A stretch of DNA of 64,000 nt from Rhabditophanes sp. KR3021 (taxonomy: Eukaryota > Nematoda > Chromadorea > Rhabditida > Alloionematidae): the NCBI GenBank assembly GCA_963281155.1, contig CAUJLY010000003.1:7254001-7318000 (forward strand), written 5' to 3'. Below the pieces are notes generated by a model that saw only the letters and a list, made by a program, of their open reading frames with translations, had not been told where the DNA came from and did no database searches. The position numbers were made by a program, and so were the translations under genes. Of this stretch, positions 11,029 to 23,103 are shown in pieces (the stretch's first letter is position 1; each line of letters begins with the position of its first letter).

Positions 11029-12211
11029 TTAGCGTCTCCTTTTGGTGTCGTCGTTGAAGAAGACTCCTCCATCCAATGCGCAGTATTTTGGACAGATTCC
11101 GCGTTCTCCCTGGTTTCCAGGTGTTCCAGGAGATCCATTTTGCCCGTCTTCTCCTTTGTCTCCGGGTAGGCCAGGGGTTCCTTGTGGGCCAGGTGGACCT
11201 AAATTGGATTATTAGGACAGTACTATAATAAATAGAATACCGGGTGATCCTTCTGCTCCTGGACGTCCCGCAGCTCCAACTTCTCCCTCAATTCCGACTG
11301 GTCCAGTTTCTCCGATTGATCCAGGCTCTCCTGGAATAGCTGGGGTTCTGAAAATATTGATTAAACATTCGAAGGTAAATCCAATTACCCAATTGCGTTT
11401 CTTCCTGGTTCTCCGCGTTGTCCTGAAATTGTGATTAACATCCACTTCAACTCATTGCTTACCATCTCTTCCTGGGGGTCCTACTTCACCAGGTGCTCCG
11501 GGTGGGCCAGTTGGGCCTGCAGCTCCGTCGTTTCCAGGTCTTCCTACAACAGTTTATTACGACACAAATTGGTATCTATACCTGGTGCTCCATTGCTTCC
11601 CGGATTTCCGGCATCTCCGGGTGGTCCGGCGGGTCCTGAAAACATTTATCAAATATGCGTTATGAATGTAACGTACCTGGAGTTCCTGGTGGGCAAGGAA
11701 CGCATGGTGGCGGAGTTTGTTCGTTACAAATAGCTGGTGGTCTTCCTGCAAATCCTTGGGGCCCAGCGTGACCATTGAGTCCAGGTGCTAACAAAATTAA
11801 ATTTAAACTACTCCCATCCCAACTTACCTCCATGTCTTCCTGGCTTTCCGGCGGGACCTACAAAACCATTTAATTAAGATACTTGCAACAAATAAACTTG
11901 CCTGGGGCTCCTGGCAAGCAACAACCCAAGCATGTGGCTTGTCTCTTTTCACGAGTAATGTCGACATTGGTGCTATTGTACTTGACAGCCTTAGCTGGTT
12001 TCAACTTGATCTCATGCATTTCCATCATAACCTCTCTAGCAGAAGCTTTGCAGAACTCCATTTCTGACTGGACGCGATTGTGCACCGAATTGACATAGTT
12101 ATTTACAATAGGAAGCGTAACGAAAACAGCCACAATGGCAACAAAACTAAGAGTTACTGAAGAATAAGCAATGAAGCGATATGCTTTTTCCCTCGACTCT
12201 GACTCAATCAT
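11029..12211 (-). CDS. Cuticle collagen
   Basis: Eight exons (11902-12211, 11828-11857, 11677-11787, 11582-11635, 11463-11543, 11389-11422, 11241-11347, 11029-11198) give 298 aa, typical for nematode cuticle collagens. Residues about 12-36 are a signal-anchor helix. A furin-type site REKR precedes [14 protein letters not shown]. Gly-X-Y blocks are interrupted by Cys knots ([17 protein letters not shown] and the C-terminal [12 protein letters not shown]), which cross-link chains. The mature protein is secreted by the hypodermis, trimerises and is built into the cuticle. Most exon borders split a Gly codon after its first G, so exons are Gly-X-Y modules. The first intron uses a GC donor in a perfect AG|GCAAGT context. 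Eight exons is many for this family. Confidence 0.93.
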
Positions 12212-12308
12212 AGTAAAATGTTACCCAGTTTTGTATAAAATATAAACTGAAACACACCAATTTTTATAATAAACTGTCAAAATATGGATGGTAGTGTATT
12301 ACAAATAA

Positions 12309-12560
12309 TTACGTTGAGTGAAAAGAATTCCTGTTCAGGCCTGTCTTTATAACAAATGCGGGCTTTTGTACATAGAGGTGAGACGGAGAAGTGTTTGTAA
12401 CTATTCTTCTTAAGTAAGCCCAAGGAATATATCCATCGCCTGGTTTTAGTTTGCAGTCAGTATATACAGGAAACAGGATAGGATCGCGACAATAAATATT
12501 TTTTGCTACATAACCCAATACGGGGAAGATTATTAGTAATAGTTGAATATATATTTGTGT
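12309..12560 (-). CDS. Possible exon of a small secreted or membrane protein
   Basis: The open frame runs from just after an acceptor-like TATAG (12561) to TAA at 12309. It starts with a leader-like helix (IYIQLLLIIFPVLGYVA) followed by a mature part of about 60 residues with two Cys (YCRDP, TDCKLKPG). There is no ATG at the right place, so an upstream exon would be needed and none was found. It could equally be a decayed gene. No family is recognised. Confidence 0.25.
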   Translation of the reverse strand, partial: TQIYIQLLLIIFPVLGYVAKNIYCRDPILFPVYTDCKLKPGDGYIPWAYLRRIVTNTSPSHLYVQKPAFVIKTGLNRNSFHST

Positions 12561-13111
12561 CTATACATTTTTTATCCCAACGACTGTATGTTCACATTGC
12601 TGGAACGAAATCACATCTATCCGACAACGTCAAATCATTTTTTGGTACTAGTTTAGCAAAAGGCCATTTACGCTTAACCAAATTTAATTAAAAAGTAGTA
12701 GACTTTACCATAACAAAATGGATAAATGTAAACATAATACAGTTCAATTAATCAACACAAGTCTTTCACACTAAAAAGACATTCAAAAGATAACTCAAAG
12801 GCTTAGACAAATAATTACATCCAAATAAATATTCCTGAGCCTATAATTAACTATTTCTCCATTATTTATTATTGTATAGTATTATAATATGTATTTGTGG
12901 TTATAGATTGTTTATTGGTTAAAATCTTTATAAAAGATGACAAAAATGATGATAGAAAATAAATGGTTGTAGAAACAATTGAGCTTCCGAGTCTTATGAA
13001 CATAAAATAATGCCCGTATTTATAACTACTCTATTCAAATTAATTAAGGAATTAATTAGATATATAGCACATGTAATTAATTGTTTGTATAATTAAATTG
13101 AATGAAAGTTG
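12561..13111. other. Intergenic, no gene recognised
   Basis: AT-rich spacer between the possible small exon and the VGLUT stop. Nothing is supported beyond the expected VGLUT 3' flank. Confidence 0.45.
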
Positions 13112-16100
13112 TTAAATAAAGTGAGCAGCATTTCGGTTGTCGTTTAGGATTGAGGCATTGCTCATCATGAATGTATTCTGCTCTACTTCCTCCAGCTCCT
13201 CGCCTTCCGGAAGTGTTACTACCGGATGAGCCATTGAAACTGAACCAAACGACGCTCCGAAGTTTGAGATTCCATCTAAATTTGTGCCTGTTTGTCCTTC
13301 TGCGCGCAGCTTTTGGACTCTTGTTCTGGCATTTGTATTTGTAGTGGCGGCTCCTCTTCTTGAGATAGTCGACATTCTACGAACAGCTGTAGACACTTTT
13401 CGAATGATTTCACCATATGATTGGGTTGGTTCTTCTTCTTTGGCCCATTCTTGCAGTTCTCCGCTACTGAAGATGTTGAAAAATAAGAATCCGAATAAGT
13501 CTACCCCAACAGCTATCAAGAATAGTTCTCTCCAACCGGCTGGGTTATTTTTTGTCAAATGTTCTACCACCAATGACACCAGACCAGCTAAGGCCCCGAT
13601 TCCGTTCGAAAAACCCATCAAAATCGCTATTTGTAATATGATTTTAGTAAAATGTATAAATTAACTTTTTCAATTATTTTTCTTAATATATTTCACGCCC
13701 GTTTTTTGTATTTTTTAATATTATCTCTTATAAATAACTATTTTTTATTTATTTGTAGATATCTAAAGTTTATTATTATCAATTTCAATGCTTCTAATGG
13801 CTCAGGAATGTTATACTACCTTACAAATGAATCTATCAGTAGTGAAAAAAAGAAGAACTTTACGTTTTGATAGTTGAACAACTTAAAAAGAAAGATGCTG
13901 TTGTTTACTGTGAAACAAAAGAATAAAATGGCAAGAACTACAAATACATGACTTTGTAATATGCATAATTCTTATCCTTCAAATTGTATCTTAATAAATG
14001 TACTTAATAAACTTTTCATCTTATAAATTGTATTTTTATATTTTAGTATATTTTAATTAGTACTAGTATTTACAAACTTACGTGCATATCTTGGAGCAAT
14101 ATCAAAATGATTAACATTAAATCCTGCCAAGGCAAATCCTGACAAGCCACTCGATGCAGTCAAAATTATAATTGCTAATGGTGGACTTGTAACGAAAGCT
14201 AAGATGCAAAGAAATATAGCTTCCATCCCGAATCCGATTGAATTGTATAATTTCCTAACAGCCGTCGTTGACAGCTTCCCCGTACTTCTCAACCAATCTG
14301 AGGACTGGCCTGCGCAAAATACGCATGCAGCCAAAGCAAATTGAGGTAAGGCAGAGTATAAACCTCCATTGTGGATTTGCATATTCAGAACATCAGACAT
14401 ATACGTCAACTGATTTCCTAATAATAAGAAAAAGGACCAGGATCTACAGAAGTTGCAAACGACAATCGACCAAACAGGTCCAGACATCACAATAGCTTTC
14501 CATGGAACAGTCGTCAAAGTCACTTGGCCTGAGGAAGCAACCGGCCCAATTGCAGAAGTAATATAATTTCTTTCAGCTTCCGTAATGTGTTTGTGATGTT
14601 TTGGGGTAGCTGATGAAATTCTCCACCATCCAAATATCCAAACTACTCCTACCACTCCATAAAAATAAAAGGGAGAAGACCAGTTGACGTATGATACCTG
14701 AAATGAATATCGTCAACAGGGCCGGCATTGGAAAACAATTTTTTGTTTGGCATCACCACTTTTATATTTTTAATAAGTGTTCCCACTCTAATTGACTACT
14801 TCCGAGGTGAGAATACCAACAGTGACTCTGGTAATAATTGCCTTCAAATGGTCCACCAGATGTTTCCTGAAAAGAACAACGACCTCGCTGACCTAATCTT
14901 TCAAGACTTCTTGGATGCTAATGATCATGTTAATTTAAGATAAATCGGCAAATAATTATCTTAAATCACTACATTCAAACATCTTTTACCATAATTTTTA
15001 AACTTTTTAATAAGCCTCTTTACTATAATTTTGAATCCCTCCTTACAAGTGATGCAGACAAAGGCATTCCTAAAAAGTTGGTTAATTGCTTGTTAAAAAA
15101 TAAAGTTGCCTACCTAATGCAACACCCAAATAACTGCCCATAAATGTAGTTGTACATAATTTAGATCGTTCAAGTGGTGGTGCCCAAAACCGCCACAATC
15201 CATGCATTGCAGGGTATGCAACTCCCTGAAATAAATTTCTTAGGTGTGTCATTAAATTAATTACCCTTATTTTGTTTAGTCATGATATGAATGAGTTTGT
15301 TTGTGAAGTATATATAATAAAACTTACTAATGATAAACCTTGAGCAATTTGAAGTGCCACAGTCAGATAATCAGATGTTGGATGGTAGTTAAGAGCAACA
15401 GGTATAACTAAGTTAAGAGCCGAAGCTATAGCTATCGACAATCCAAACAACCAATTAGGGGCATACTTTGCTGCTAATAAGCCACCAGGAATTTGTGAAA
15501 CTGCATAACCATAGAAAAAACTAGACTCAAGAAATCCTAATTGAGTGCTTGTCCAAAAGAATTGCTGGGGATGTGAAACTCCAAGTGGGTCAGTAAAGTT
15601 ATTTATCATTCTCGTTTTGGCTGCTACAAATTACTTTTTAGTATACATATATATAAATTATTTAGTATTTTAGTTAACAATGTATGAATTTATATATTTT
15701 AATTTGACGACACTGTCTACCAGCAGTTACTTATTTGAGATATTGTATTTTGAAAATTGAATAAAGTGTAAGCTATTTAGGTGTGCATGTTTAGATCAAA
15801 TGTAACGTATAGTGACCATTCTTATTATTTAGTCCAACAAGATCGCCTCAACTAGGAGTTTGTTATGCTAAGGATGGAAGACACTAAAAAATAGAGGTGA
15901 AACAAGAGAAAGGTCCCAACCATATAGAAGGAGACGTAGATGGTCTTCTCAACTAGTCAGAACTACTGAACAGATTAATTGGCTCTATGGCATCTTGGTG
16001 AAAGTGCAGATACTGCAACAGTCTCATTATCAAATTCGAAAAAAGGAACAGTGTTGAATAGGGTAACATTAGCAAGAATGATGGTCCCAATCGCCGAACA

Positions 16101-16909
16101 TGGAGATGATTTTGGGATGTGGTTGATCTAGGAGAGAAGGAAAGTGTAAGCCAAACAAACTTAAGAATATTCATTGGGATCATTGTTCGACAAAGTTTTC
16201 AACGACCTCTCACCAGCAAAAGCTTGCTTGGCAGGAGCAAAAAATAACATCCTTGGTTTGAGAGAAGTCGTAGAGAGGGGCATCAGTGGTGTTAGTGATG
16301 AAGAAAGTTTAGGATTCTTTATAACATCCTGGAGGAAAAAGTAGGGGAGGTTTTGATTGGCAAGAAGGTGATGCCACCACAAAGGGTAGTATTACGGTCG
16401 TTACTTTGGACAGACAAACTAGATTCCCGAAAGATCAACACGGACAAGAGGCAGCAAATCTAAACGACTTTTGAGTGTGTGAACCCATTGAATAAGTTTT
16501 AAAATATTAGTAATTTTTGGTTCTAATTAGTAAATTATCCTTTGTTGTGTGTTTTCATACCTAAAATAAAAATAAAATTAGTTAATGCCAAGAAGGAGAT
16601 GACTGGACCTCCAAAATTAGTTCTAACCCCAAAAGCAATCATGAAACCAATATTAGCCATAATCGCAATTTGCCATCTTTTCTTTTGGAAAAACCACATG
16701 GAGGCAGGTTCATCACTTGAGACTAATTGTTCAATATTATGTGCCTTGCCAGAAGACAAAACTCTGGACACTTTATGTGCAGTACCACGAGCAATATTCT
16801 TGACAGATTCCCTAGATTGATTAAATACTGCCTTGACTCTGGAGGCTTTGTCATGAGCCGCGTATTGTGCAATGCGATCATCTGCAGATGGAATGACCTG
16901 ATTTGTCAT
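13112..16909 (-). CDS. Vesicular glutamate transporter (SLC17 family, VGLUT-type)
   Basis: Six exons (16609-16909, 15328-15623, 15114-15225, 15047-15069, 14082-14697, 13112-13626) join in phase to 620 aa. VGLUT hallmarks in order: [13 protein letters not shown] (TM1), [79 protein letters not shown], and [23 protein letters not shown]. VGLUTs load glutamate into synaptic vesicles using the proton gradient; nematode EAT-4 is the best-known relative. Exon 4 is only 23 nt. The hydrophilic N-terminus (about 60 aa) and the Ser/Thr-rich C-terminal tail (about 100 aa) face the cytosol. A TTTCAG acceptor 19 nt before the ATG suggests trans-splicing or a 5'-UTR intron. Introns 1, 4 and 5 are long and contain antisense coding remnants. 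Confidence 0.9.
13795..13959 (+). pseudogene. Antisense coding remnant in VGLUT intron 5 (copy 1 of a duplicated fragment)
   Basis: Runs from [19 protein letters not shown], a 1-base shift, then [20 protein letters not shown], an in-frame TAA, and [10 protein letters not shown] with TAA at 13957-13959. The same protein pattern recurs at 32560-32772 (LYYLRKECIS, KLYVLILEEFKMKDAFVY, NYITL). The parent gene is not recognised. It lies wholly within the intron and opposite to the transporter. Confidence 0.5.
14728..14943 (+). pseudogene. Possible coding remnant in VGLUT intron 4
   Basis: A 71-codon open frame, antisense to VGLUT, without an ATG. It starts with a membrane-like stretch ([18 protein letters not shown]) and continues hydrophilic to TAA 14941-14943. 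Too short to identify; chance cannot be excluded. Confidence 0.25.
15880..16470 (+). pseudogene. Coding remnant in VGLUT intron 1
   Basis: Antisense to VGLUT within its 985-nt first intron. Frames read in succession through an Arg-rich [20 protein letters not shown] segment, [18 protein letters not shown], and a helical block beginning [20 protein letters not shown] and ending at TAG near 16343, with stops and shifts between them. The codon character is much better than the flanks. The family is not recognised; the helical block faintly resembles the remnant near 5.8 kb (FDSIF followed by DEE). Confidence 0.35.
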
Positions 16910-19754
16910 ATCAATATAGATGACTCTGAAATCAACGAATTATCATCCTTATAAGTATTTCATTTTTAAAAGCGAATAAATCGAAAAAAATAACAACAAT
17001 GATCACGATTAAATTCGGGCTTTCCCAAACAAAAAAATTGAATTTTTGTATTAAAGTCGTTAAAGAAAAATAAATAAATATAATTGTATTGAATTGGTGT
17101 TTATTTATATATTTTGTGAAAATCAAATAAATTCGAAAGATAAATGAAATGTATGTCGATGATTCTTTAAATAGTTTGATCTTTTGTCAATGCACATTAA
17201 ATATTTAAAAAACTTTAATAAAACTTTTTTTGTACATCTCATCTTCGACTTATAAAGACAAAAGGTAATAACCTTCAGTAGGACATAAATTAGACATACT
17301 TTATAGCTGATGTAATATATAAATTCTGACTAATCATATAGTGATTAATGAGATTTAGGGTAGTAAAAGTGGAAAACTTCTTCATCAAAGGAATCATCTC
17401 ATTTAGGATAGCTGTGTATGATTTACCTTGTCGCAACACACACAATTATGCCCCGGCTGTTAAAGTAAAGTTGATGAGAGATATATCAAAATTTTATACC
17501 CCTGACACATCCAATTTTCTTCACATTATTATAACATTTTGATAAAGTTGGCGCGACACTAAAATACACTAATAAATACATCTAATATTACTATTTTGGG
17601 CAAGAGCAGTAGTAATGTATGAACGTTTAAATGAATAAAATGTTAAATGTATGATCATATTATATAGCTATCAAATCGAAACTAGTATATACTACAACTT
17701 TCAAGCTTTTTTGTTTTTAATGAATTAAATTAAAATGGATGGTTTTAGATTGTTACAGATATGGTGATAAGACATATGTCTGCATCAATTGAAGAAGATG
17801 AATGGCTTCAGGAAAGCTGAAAATAAAATTATTTTTTAACTAAAATAATAATATTAGATAAAATTGTCCATAGCATGCATGACATTACCCCATCTCTCTT
17901 CTTTTTTTCACAATCATCTTGATCAATTTCTAGATATAGACAAAAAATTGTTGTTACCCCCGATTCATCATCCATCAAGACGCGCCTTCTTTTTCTCGTT
18001 GCCGTCAAGATTATATATACTTCCGAATAATAACATTTTCCTAATTGATCATAAAATGTCAACGCTTCAGATGTTTGACATTTCAAGTTTGTTTTTGGGC
18101 AATGATCAAAGTTCTTTTATGGGACATTCAAAAATCAATGTACTTTTTTGTCACTCAAGCTTATCCCTTATTCATCTTCCAAAGCTTCTTACACAACAAA
18201 CTATGGCTTGAACATTTTTTTGGAGCATAAAACAAAAGTTTAATCGGAAGTGATACATTCAATTATTTGACAAATACCTACATACTTATTTTAACTAAAT
18301 CTAAGAACCACCACCATTATATCTGATCGGTCATCTTTGGTTAATTTATTATATCTGGTTCAAGATAAAAATACCTTTTTCTCATCAAAAGATGATCATT
18401 GTTTTTTGGTAACAATAAATAAATCCACCCATCACATTTACCTTAAAATTAGGTACAACGAAACACCCAATTATTGCCTCCACCAAGTTGTAAGCTGTTG
18501 AAACGTGTTAACTTTTGTCTTATAAAGCACTAGTTGACAGTAATGGAAGCACATTACTAAGACAAAGTGTATCTCCACCAAAAATGTATTATAATTAATG
18601 AATGATCAAACCACAATAAAATGAATACATTTTGAATTATTGTTCCTTTGATCACAACTTATTCACATATCAATTCAGACACTAATATCAAATTTCCATC
18701 CACATTCAATATTACCTCCAAAAGATTAAATTAAAATTTACTTTCTGAATTATTAATCTAAACACAGATGACAAACCTAAGTTGTTTTTAATTTAACAAA
18801 CTTTAAATCAAACTTAATATAAACATATTGTGTCAAAAGATGGTTATTTTATCTTTAAATGTATCTTAGATTTGGGATGGATGTGTGTTTGGTGATCGTC
18901 TGGTGGAGATAGAAGGATGGTAGGTTTGAGTTGGTGGAAAAACAATATTTGATTTAATTAAAAAGTCAATTTTTTGTTTTAATTAATTATGTACAAATAA
19001 TAATTTATTGAAGCTTTCGGTAAGGAAAGGGAGATGTACTATTTGATTCGGTAAAAAGTAGTTTGCAAAGGTAATTTGATTTTATAGCTGAATTATAGAA
19101 AGTTTGTTCAATTAGATTATGCGTTGAAACATTTGTTATTGGTAATACCTTTCGATTAACTCAATTTATTGACAAAGTTGTTTATTTCATGAATAAATGA
19201 TCTTGATCTGTTTTGAACGCCGTGTCAATCAAATATAAACAATTAATTTTAAACGAATTAGAAATTGGTTGAATATATTCAAGTTAATGGTTTATTAAGT
19301 TCGTTTGTTAAAAGCTTTTTATATGATATAAGTAATCTACCAACCCAATTTGACAAAGTTTTGAGCTTGTGTATTTTAAAATGAGGATTAAACGCTTTTT
19401 GTTTGTATTTTAGAGAACTAAAAATTGAATCATAAAATCAAGTCAAAATGCTTCTAATAAAATCTTTTGATTATATGTACTTTAAAAACAAACAGGTTAA
19501 AAAAGTGGTATTAATAGAAACCACAACAAAAAGTAGGGTTTTTTCTGTATTTCACATTAAAGCTGTCGTTATTTGGTGTGGTGCGACTAACATTATTAAT
19601 TTTTCTTGTATTAGAAAACACTTTCCCTATAACATTTTTCAACCCAAACTCATATGATAGATTTAGATATAAGACACAAATACCAAAAACAGATCATTAC
19701 AATAGAAAAATTTGCTTTTATTAATTTCTTTAACCTTCTTGAATGTTTGTAGTT
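16910..19754. other. AT-rich intergenic, no gene recognised
   Basis: 2.8 kb upstream of VGLUT. Short ORFs at 17348, 17829, 18045 and 19448 lack domains, signal peptides and consistent splice context. It presumably contains VGLUT regulatory DNA, but no motif is claimed. Confidence 0.5.
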
Positions 19755-20231
19755 TATATGATCCAGCTTATTTTGCTTATAAAAAGGCTATTGTAGATAT
19801 TGAACCAAATGCCTCTCAAAAAGAAGAACTGATGCCTTCTAGCATTCCGCCAATTTAGAAAAGAACATTCGATCCTTTAATGGGACAAAATGAAAATTTT
19901 ACTTCATTTTCGGGATTTGCTACTGATACAAAACGTTCTATTGGACGTGAGATATCAAATAAGTGTAGGGTTCGAGAATTTCCTTCGAAAGAGTATGAAA
20001 GAGATCAATCTTTTGTAAATTGTTTTAAACCAAATCCTCCTCAAGTTGGTCCTGGCTTTTACCTGATACTGACCATAATTATATTCCTGGAAATCATTTA
20101 ATGGCGACGGAGGTTTTTCTCCTGATACTGAAGTTAATAATGGAGGATCAAAGTATTATCAAGACTCTCCAGGTTCTCGTGGAGTAGAATATAAATTGAA
20201 TGATATAAGAAGCATATTCATTTTCAAATAA
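19755..20231 (+). pseudogene. Disrupted Gly/Asp-rich coding remnant with internal repeat
   Basis: Starts after a TTTGTAG acceptor-like site with YDPAYFAYKKAIVDIEPNAS, meets an in-frame TAG at about 19856 (which could also be an acceptor), and continues to about 20060. It then needs two 1-base shifts to read a repeated PDTD/SPDTE motif and a YYQDSPGSRGVEYKLNDIRS end, with TAA at 20229-20231. The protein would be acidic, Tyr- and Pro-rich. Not recognised. Confidence 0.4.
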
Positions 20232-20567
20232 ATATATTTCAGTTTATAGAGATATCTTTATTATTCTTGATTTGTTTTAAAGACATCTTCATAAGATTGG
20301 ACATTTTGTAGTACATGAGATATGTTAGGCTGTTAATGAAAACAAATTTGACTTGATTTTTAAGTGAGTCCAATTTTTATTCGCAACGGCGTCGAGACGG
20401 TAATAATTGACTGGTAACGTGTTCTTTTCAAATTATTTAAAAAATAGACGCAAAAGCTCTTTTGTCAACATGCTGAGGATACACTCCACCAACAAACATT
20501 AAATTCTATTTGAGACTTCCCTTCTTCAAATTAGAATCATTTTGTTTCGATTACTGCAATATTTAAG
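20232..20567. other. Upstream region of the mitoribosomal gene
   Basis: About 340 bp without a gene. It should hold the promoter of the gene starting at 20568. No motif is claimed. Confidence 0.4.
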
Positions 20568-21986
20568 ATGCTACTATCACGAATCGCATTGAGAGGCACT
20601 GCCTCATCTAAATTGGAATATATTGCCCCACCTAACTACAGAAGAACAACGCCACCTCATGAAGCCAGGAATATAATACAAGAAGAATTTATGCCCGAAG
20701 CAGACAGGACTGGAACTGGCCCAAGATTAGCTGACTACTTATCTATTCGCGACATGGTCTTAACACTCGAGACTCCTCAAGATAAAATAGATTTCGTCAA
20801 TCCGTATGAACGTCAATGGAACAGGATCGAAAAGACATGGCACAGAAGCTGGCATCCAGCTCTTTATGCAACCAGAAAGGCATGGAACCTTCCGTTAGTT
20901 CCTAAATACTTTGACTGTCAGAATTATTATCAATACATCACTAAGATGAGATTAATTAATGATAAGGAAAGCTTCGACCAATTATTTAAAGGCCTTAATT
21001 TGCCAACGAAAGCTTTCGGCCTCAAGTTGGAAGAGAATTTAGTAAGCCATTTATTCACTGAATCTAGTGACTCTCCAAAAGAACGGACTGACAAATTATT
21101 AAGGTCAATCATGTATGACTGCCATAACTTCTTAGGAGCTAGGAATAACAAATATGGGGATCTACGTGTATCTATGTCCCCACGAAGTGAATCATTTTGG
21201 GTGAGGGGTGGTTTCAAGCACTTGTACGATTGGATGCCGATTTGGGCAGATAAGCCAATCAGTAACCTTCGATATGCACCTAAATTTACTGGAGACGACA
21301 GAAGGAAATTAGGAGAACTTGCCTTTACTATGAGAGATGAATTTGCAGTTCATTTGAGACAGAAAACCTCACCTAATCCATTGTTCAAATTAGATGATCA
21401 AGCTGCACAAAGACCCATCTTTTCTGAAGATACATCGATTGAAGATGTCGTCTACTCACCGAGAGTCTTCAATCTTTGGCCAGATGGTGACCCTTTATGG
21501 CAATGTCCAGGATACGAAAGTGATTGTAACGAAACTCATAAATATGGACGGGTTGCTTTCAAAAACACAATCACCGTCAACGATCAACTTGACAAATGGA
21601 ATTTAGATGGAGAAGTTGAAAAAGAAACATACAATTGTATTGCTATTAGTTCTTTGTTCAATTGGTTAAATGGCCAAGCGCATTGCCAAGGCTACACCCA
21701 ATACACAGATCTTGACAGGCCATTTGTCTCCAATTTAGTGATGTCTGATGGGGTCCAATTCGCTTTCGCTACCGCACAATTGAATACACTAGCAATTAAT
21801 GTTGACTTGCCCGAATTCGTTAATGATAGATCTAATGTTTGCTATGTGGATGGTCCTTACAAATTGTATGATGAATTCGACGACCAAACAACTACCTTCT
21901 ATCACCATGACAAAGATGGGAAAAAGCAAAAGGGATTGAATTCGGAAGTTTTGAATAGAATTTTACAATTAGTTGTTAAGGATTGA
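20568..21986 (+). CDS. Mitochondrial ribosomal large-subunit protein, PDCD9 family (mL65/MRPS30 or mL37)
   Basis: Intronless 472-aa protein. The start (MLLSRIALRGTASSK) looks like a mitochondrial presequence: basic, Ser/Leu-rich and without acids. The rest has the family pattern of Trp/Tyr-rich blocks (WNRIEKTWHRSWHPALYATRKAW, FWVRGGFKHLYDWMP) and a conserved centre (AFTMRDEFAVHLRQ, WQCPGYESDC). MRPS30 and MRPL37 are paralogues that neighbour each other in the large mitoribosomal subunit; I favour mL65 but cannot exclude mL37. A poly(A) signal AATAAA lies near 22044. It converges with the CCDC124 gene, with only 131 bp between stops. Confidence 0.72.
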   Translation: MLLSRIALRGTASSKLEYIAPPNYRRTTPPHEARNIIQEEFMPEADRTGTGPRLADYLSIRDMVLTLETPQDKIDFVNPYERQWNRIEKTWHRSWHPALYATRKAWNLPLVPKYFDCQNYYQYITKMRLINDKESFDQLFKGLNLPTKAFGLKLEENLVSHLFTESSDSPKERTDKLLRSIMYDCHNFLGARNNKYGDLRVSMSPRSESFWVRGGFKHLYDWMPIWADKPISNLRYAPKFTGDDRRKLGELAFTMRDEFAVHLRQKTSPNPLFKLDDQAAQRPIFSEDTSIEDVVYSPRVFNLWPDGDPLWQCPGYESDCNETHKYGRVAFKNTITVNDQLDKWNLDGEVEKETYNCIAISSLFNWLNGQAHCQGYTQYTDLDRPFVSNLVMSDGVQFAFATAQLNTLAINVDLPEFVNDRSNVCYVDGPYKLYDEFDDQTTTFYHHDKDGKKQKGLNSEVLNRILQLVVKD

Positions 21987-22117
21987 TTAGAGGCTGGATG
22001 TTTTAGATAATTATGTTGTTGTTAATTGAATCTAGTTGTTTTATAATAAAGATACTTATTAATTTGCATTTAAAAGTTTACTTAACAAAATTTATAACAG
22101 ATATGATGAATACATAT

Positions 22118-22815
22118 TTAACACCAACTTAATTTATAATCATTCTCCTCATTTTCCGGACATTTTAACCATTCTTTTTTGATGAGCGATCTCATTTGGG
22201 AAACTCTAAACGTAGGCATTGCCACCTTGTAAGAAGGAAGGAGTGCCTCTTCAAATTGCTTGTAACTCATTCGATCTTCTTTCTCTGTGAGGATCGGTAA
22301 GCCATCTTCGCCCATAAAAACTTCCAATGCATCTTCAGTAGTGCCGACCCAAGCATCTCCATCAACATCCAGCTTTCTATTTAAGTTTTCTTGAACAGGA
22401 GACGGTAAAGTTATTCTCAAACGCTTTCTCTTCAGCATTTCTTCTCGCTCCACCCTTTCTTCTTCCTTTCTTTGGTGGTGGATCATTAGGTGGTGTCTGG
22501 TAACTTTTGCATTTGAATAGTCAGGAAATTGGTTGGTATTTGCTAACTGATCTACCATTTTAGCTGCTCTTTTCTTCTGTTCAGCCAAGTCTCTCTTTGC
22601 TTCTGCCATAGCCTGAAATTAAAGTGAGTAATAACATCAAATTAAGCAGATAAACTTACCTTTTTCTTCAACTTTTTGTCAGTAACATCATCGTGCCATG
22701 ATGCATCTTCTATCGCTTTTGACTGCATTTCTTGTTGGAGAGCTTTAGCTTCCGCACGCAACTCTTTATTAGAAGGACGGGCTCTGATTCTATCTCCATT
22801 ATAGTCCTTGCCCAT
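22118..22815 (-). CDS. CCDC124 homologue (ribosome-associated coiled-coil protein)
   Basis: Exons 22660-22815 and 22118-22612 (47-nt intron) encode 216 aa; human CCDC124 has 223. The N-terminus is charged coiled coil (KALQQEMQSKAIEDASWHDD, then the Lys/Arg-rich KKLKKK region that binds rRNA). The C-terminal half carries the family block: VTRHHLMIHHQRKEEE, LPSPVQENLNRK, an acidic EDALEVF, FEEALLPSYK, and SQMRSLIKKEWLKCPENE. CCDC124/Lso2 occupies the decoding and GTPase centres of idle 80S ribosomes and helps them restart after starvation. The ATG is fixed by the conserved start and by in-phase splicing. Confidence 0.92.
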
Positions 22816-22909
22816 TGTGTCAATAATAACGGTACCAATCAACTTGGGATTAATAGAGAAGTTGAATAAAATTAAGCATACATCTAACAATCTTTTCCTT
22901 CATTCGCAA

Positions 22910-23086
22910 ATGGACGCCCATCAAGCAAATCAAGTAAGCGTTTTTCCAACAACAATCTTAATTCACTGCAAAGTAAAGCTACCACATGTAATGAAACACT
23001 ATTTTAGATGGGAACCTACAATTATGACACAATTCGAATACAATGAAACATCAGCATTTATTAAAGTTACAAGTATGAATAAATGA
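22910..23086 (+). CDS. Possible 58-aa ORF divergent from CCDC124
   Basis: ATG 22910 to TGA 23084-23086, 95 bp from the CCDC124 start and on the other strand. The sequence (MDAHQANQ, then KLPHVMKHYFRWEP) has two Cys-free halves and no signal peptide. A GTAAGC donor-like site follows codon 8, so splicing is conceivable. It matches no family I know and may be noise. Confidence 0.2.
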   Translation: MDAHQANQVSVFPTTILIHCKVKLPHVMKHYFRWEPTIMTQFEYNETSAFIKVTSMNK

Positions 23087-23103
23087 AAAAACATGACGCT
23101 CAA

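Noticed and set aside
11431..11733. 100-codon plus-strand ORF in the collagen gene
   Set aside because: Antisense to Gly-X-Y exons and crosses several real introns.
13284..13664. 126-codon plus-strand ORF
   Set aside because: Shadow of the last VGLUT exon on the opposite strand.
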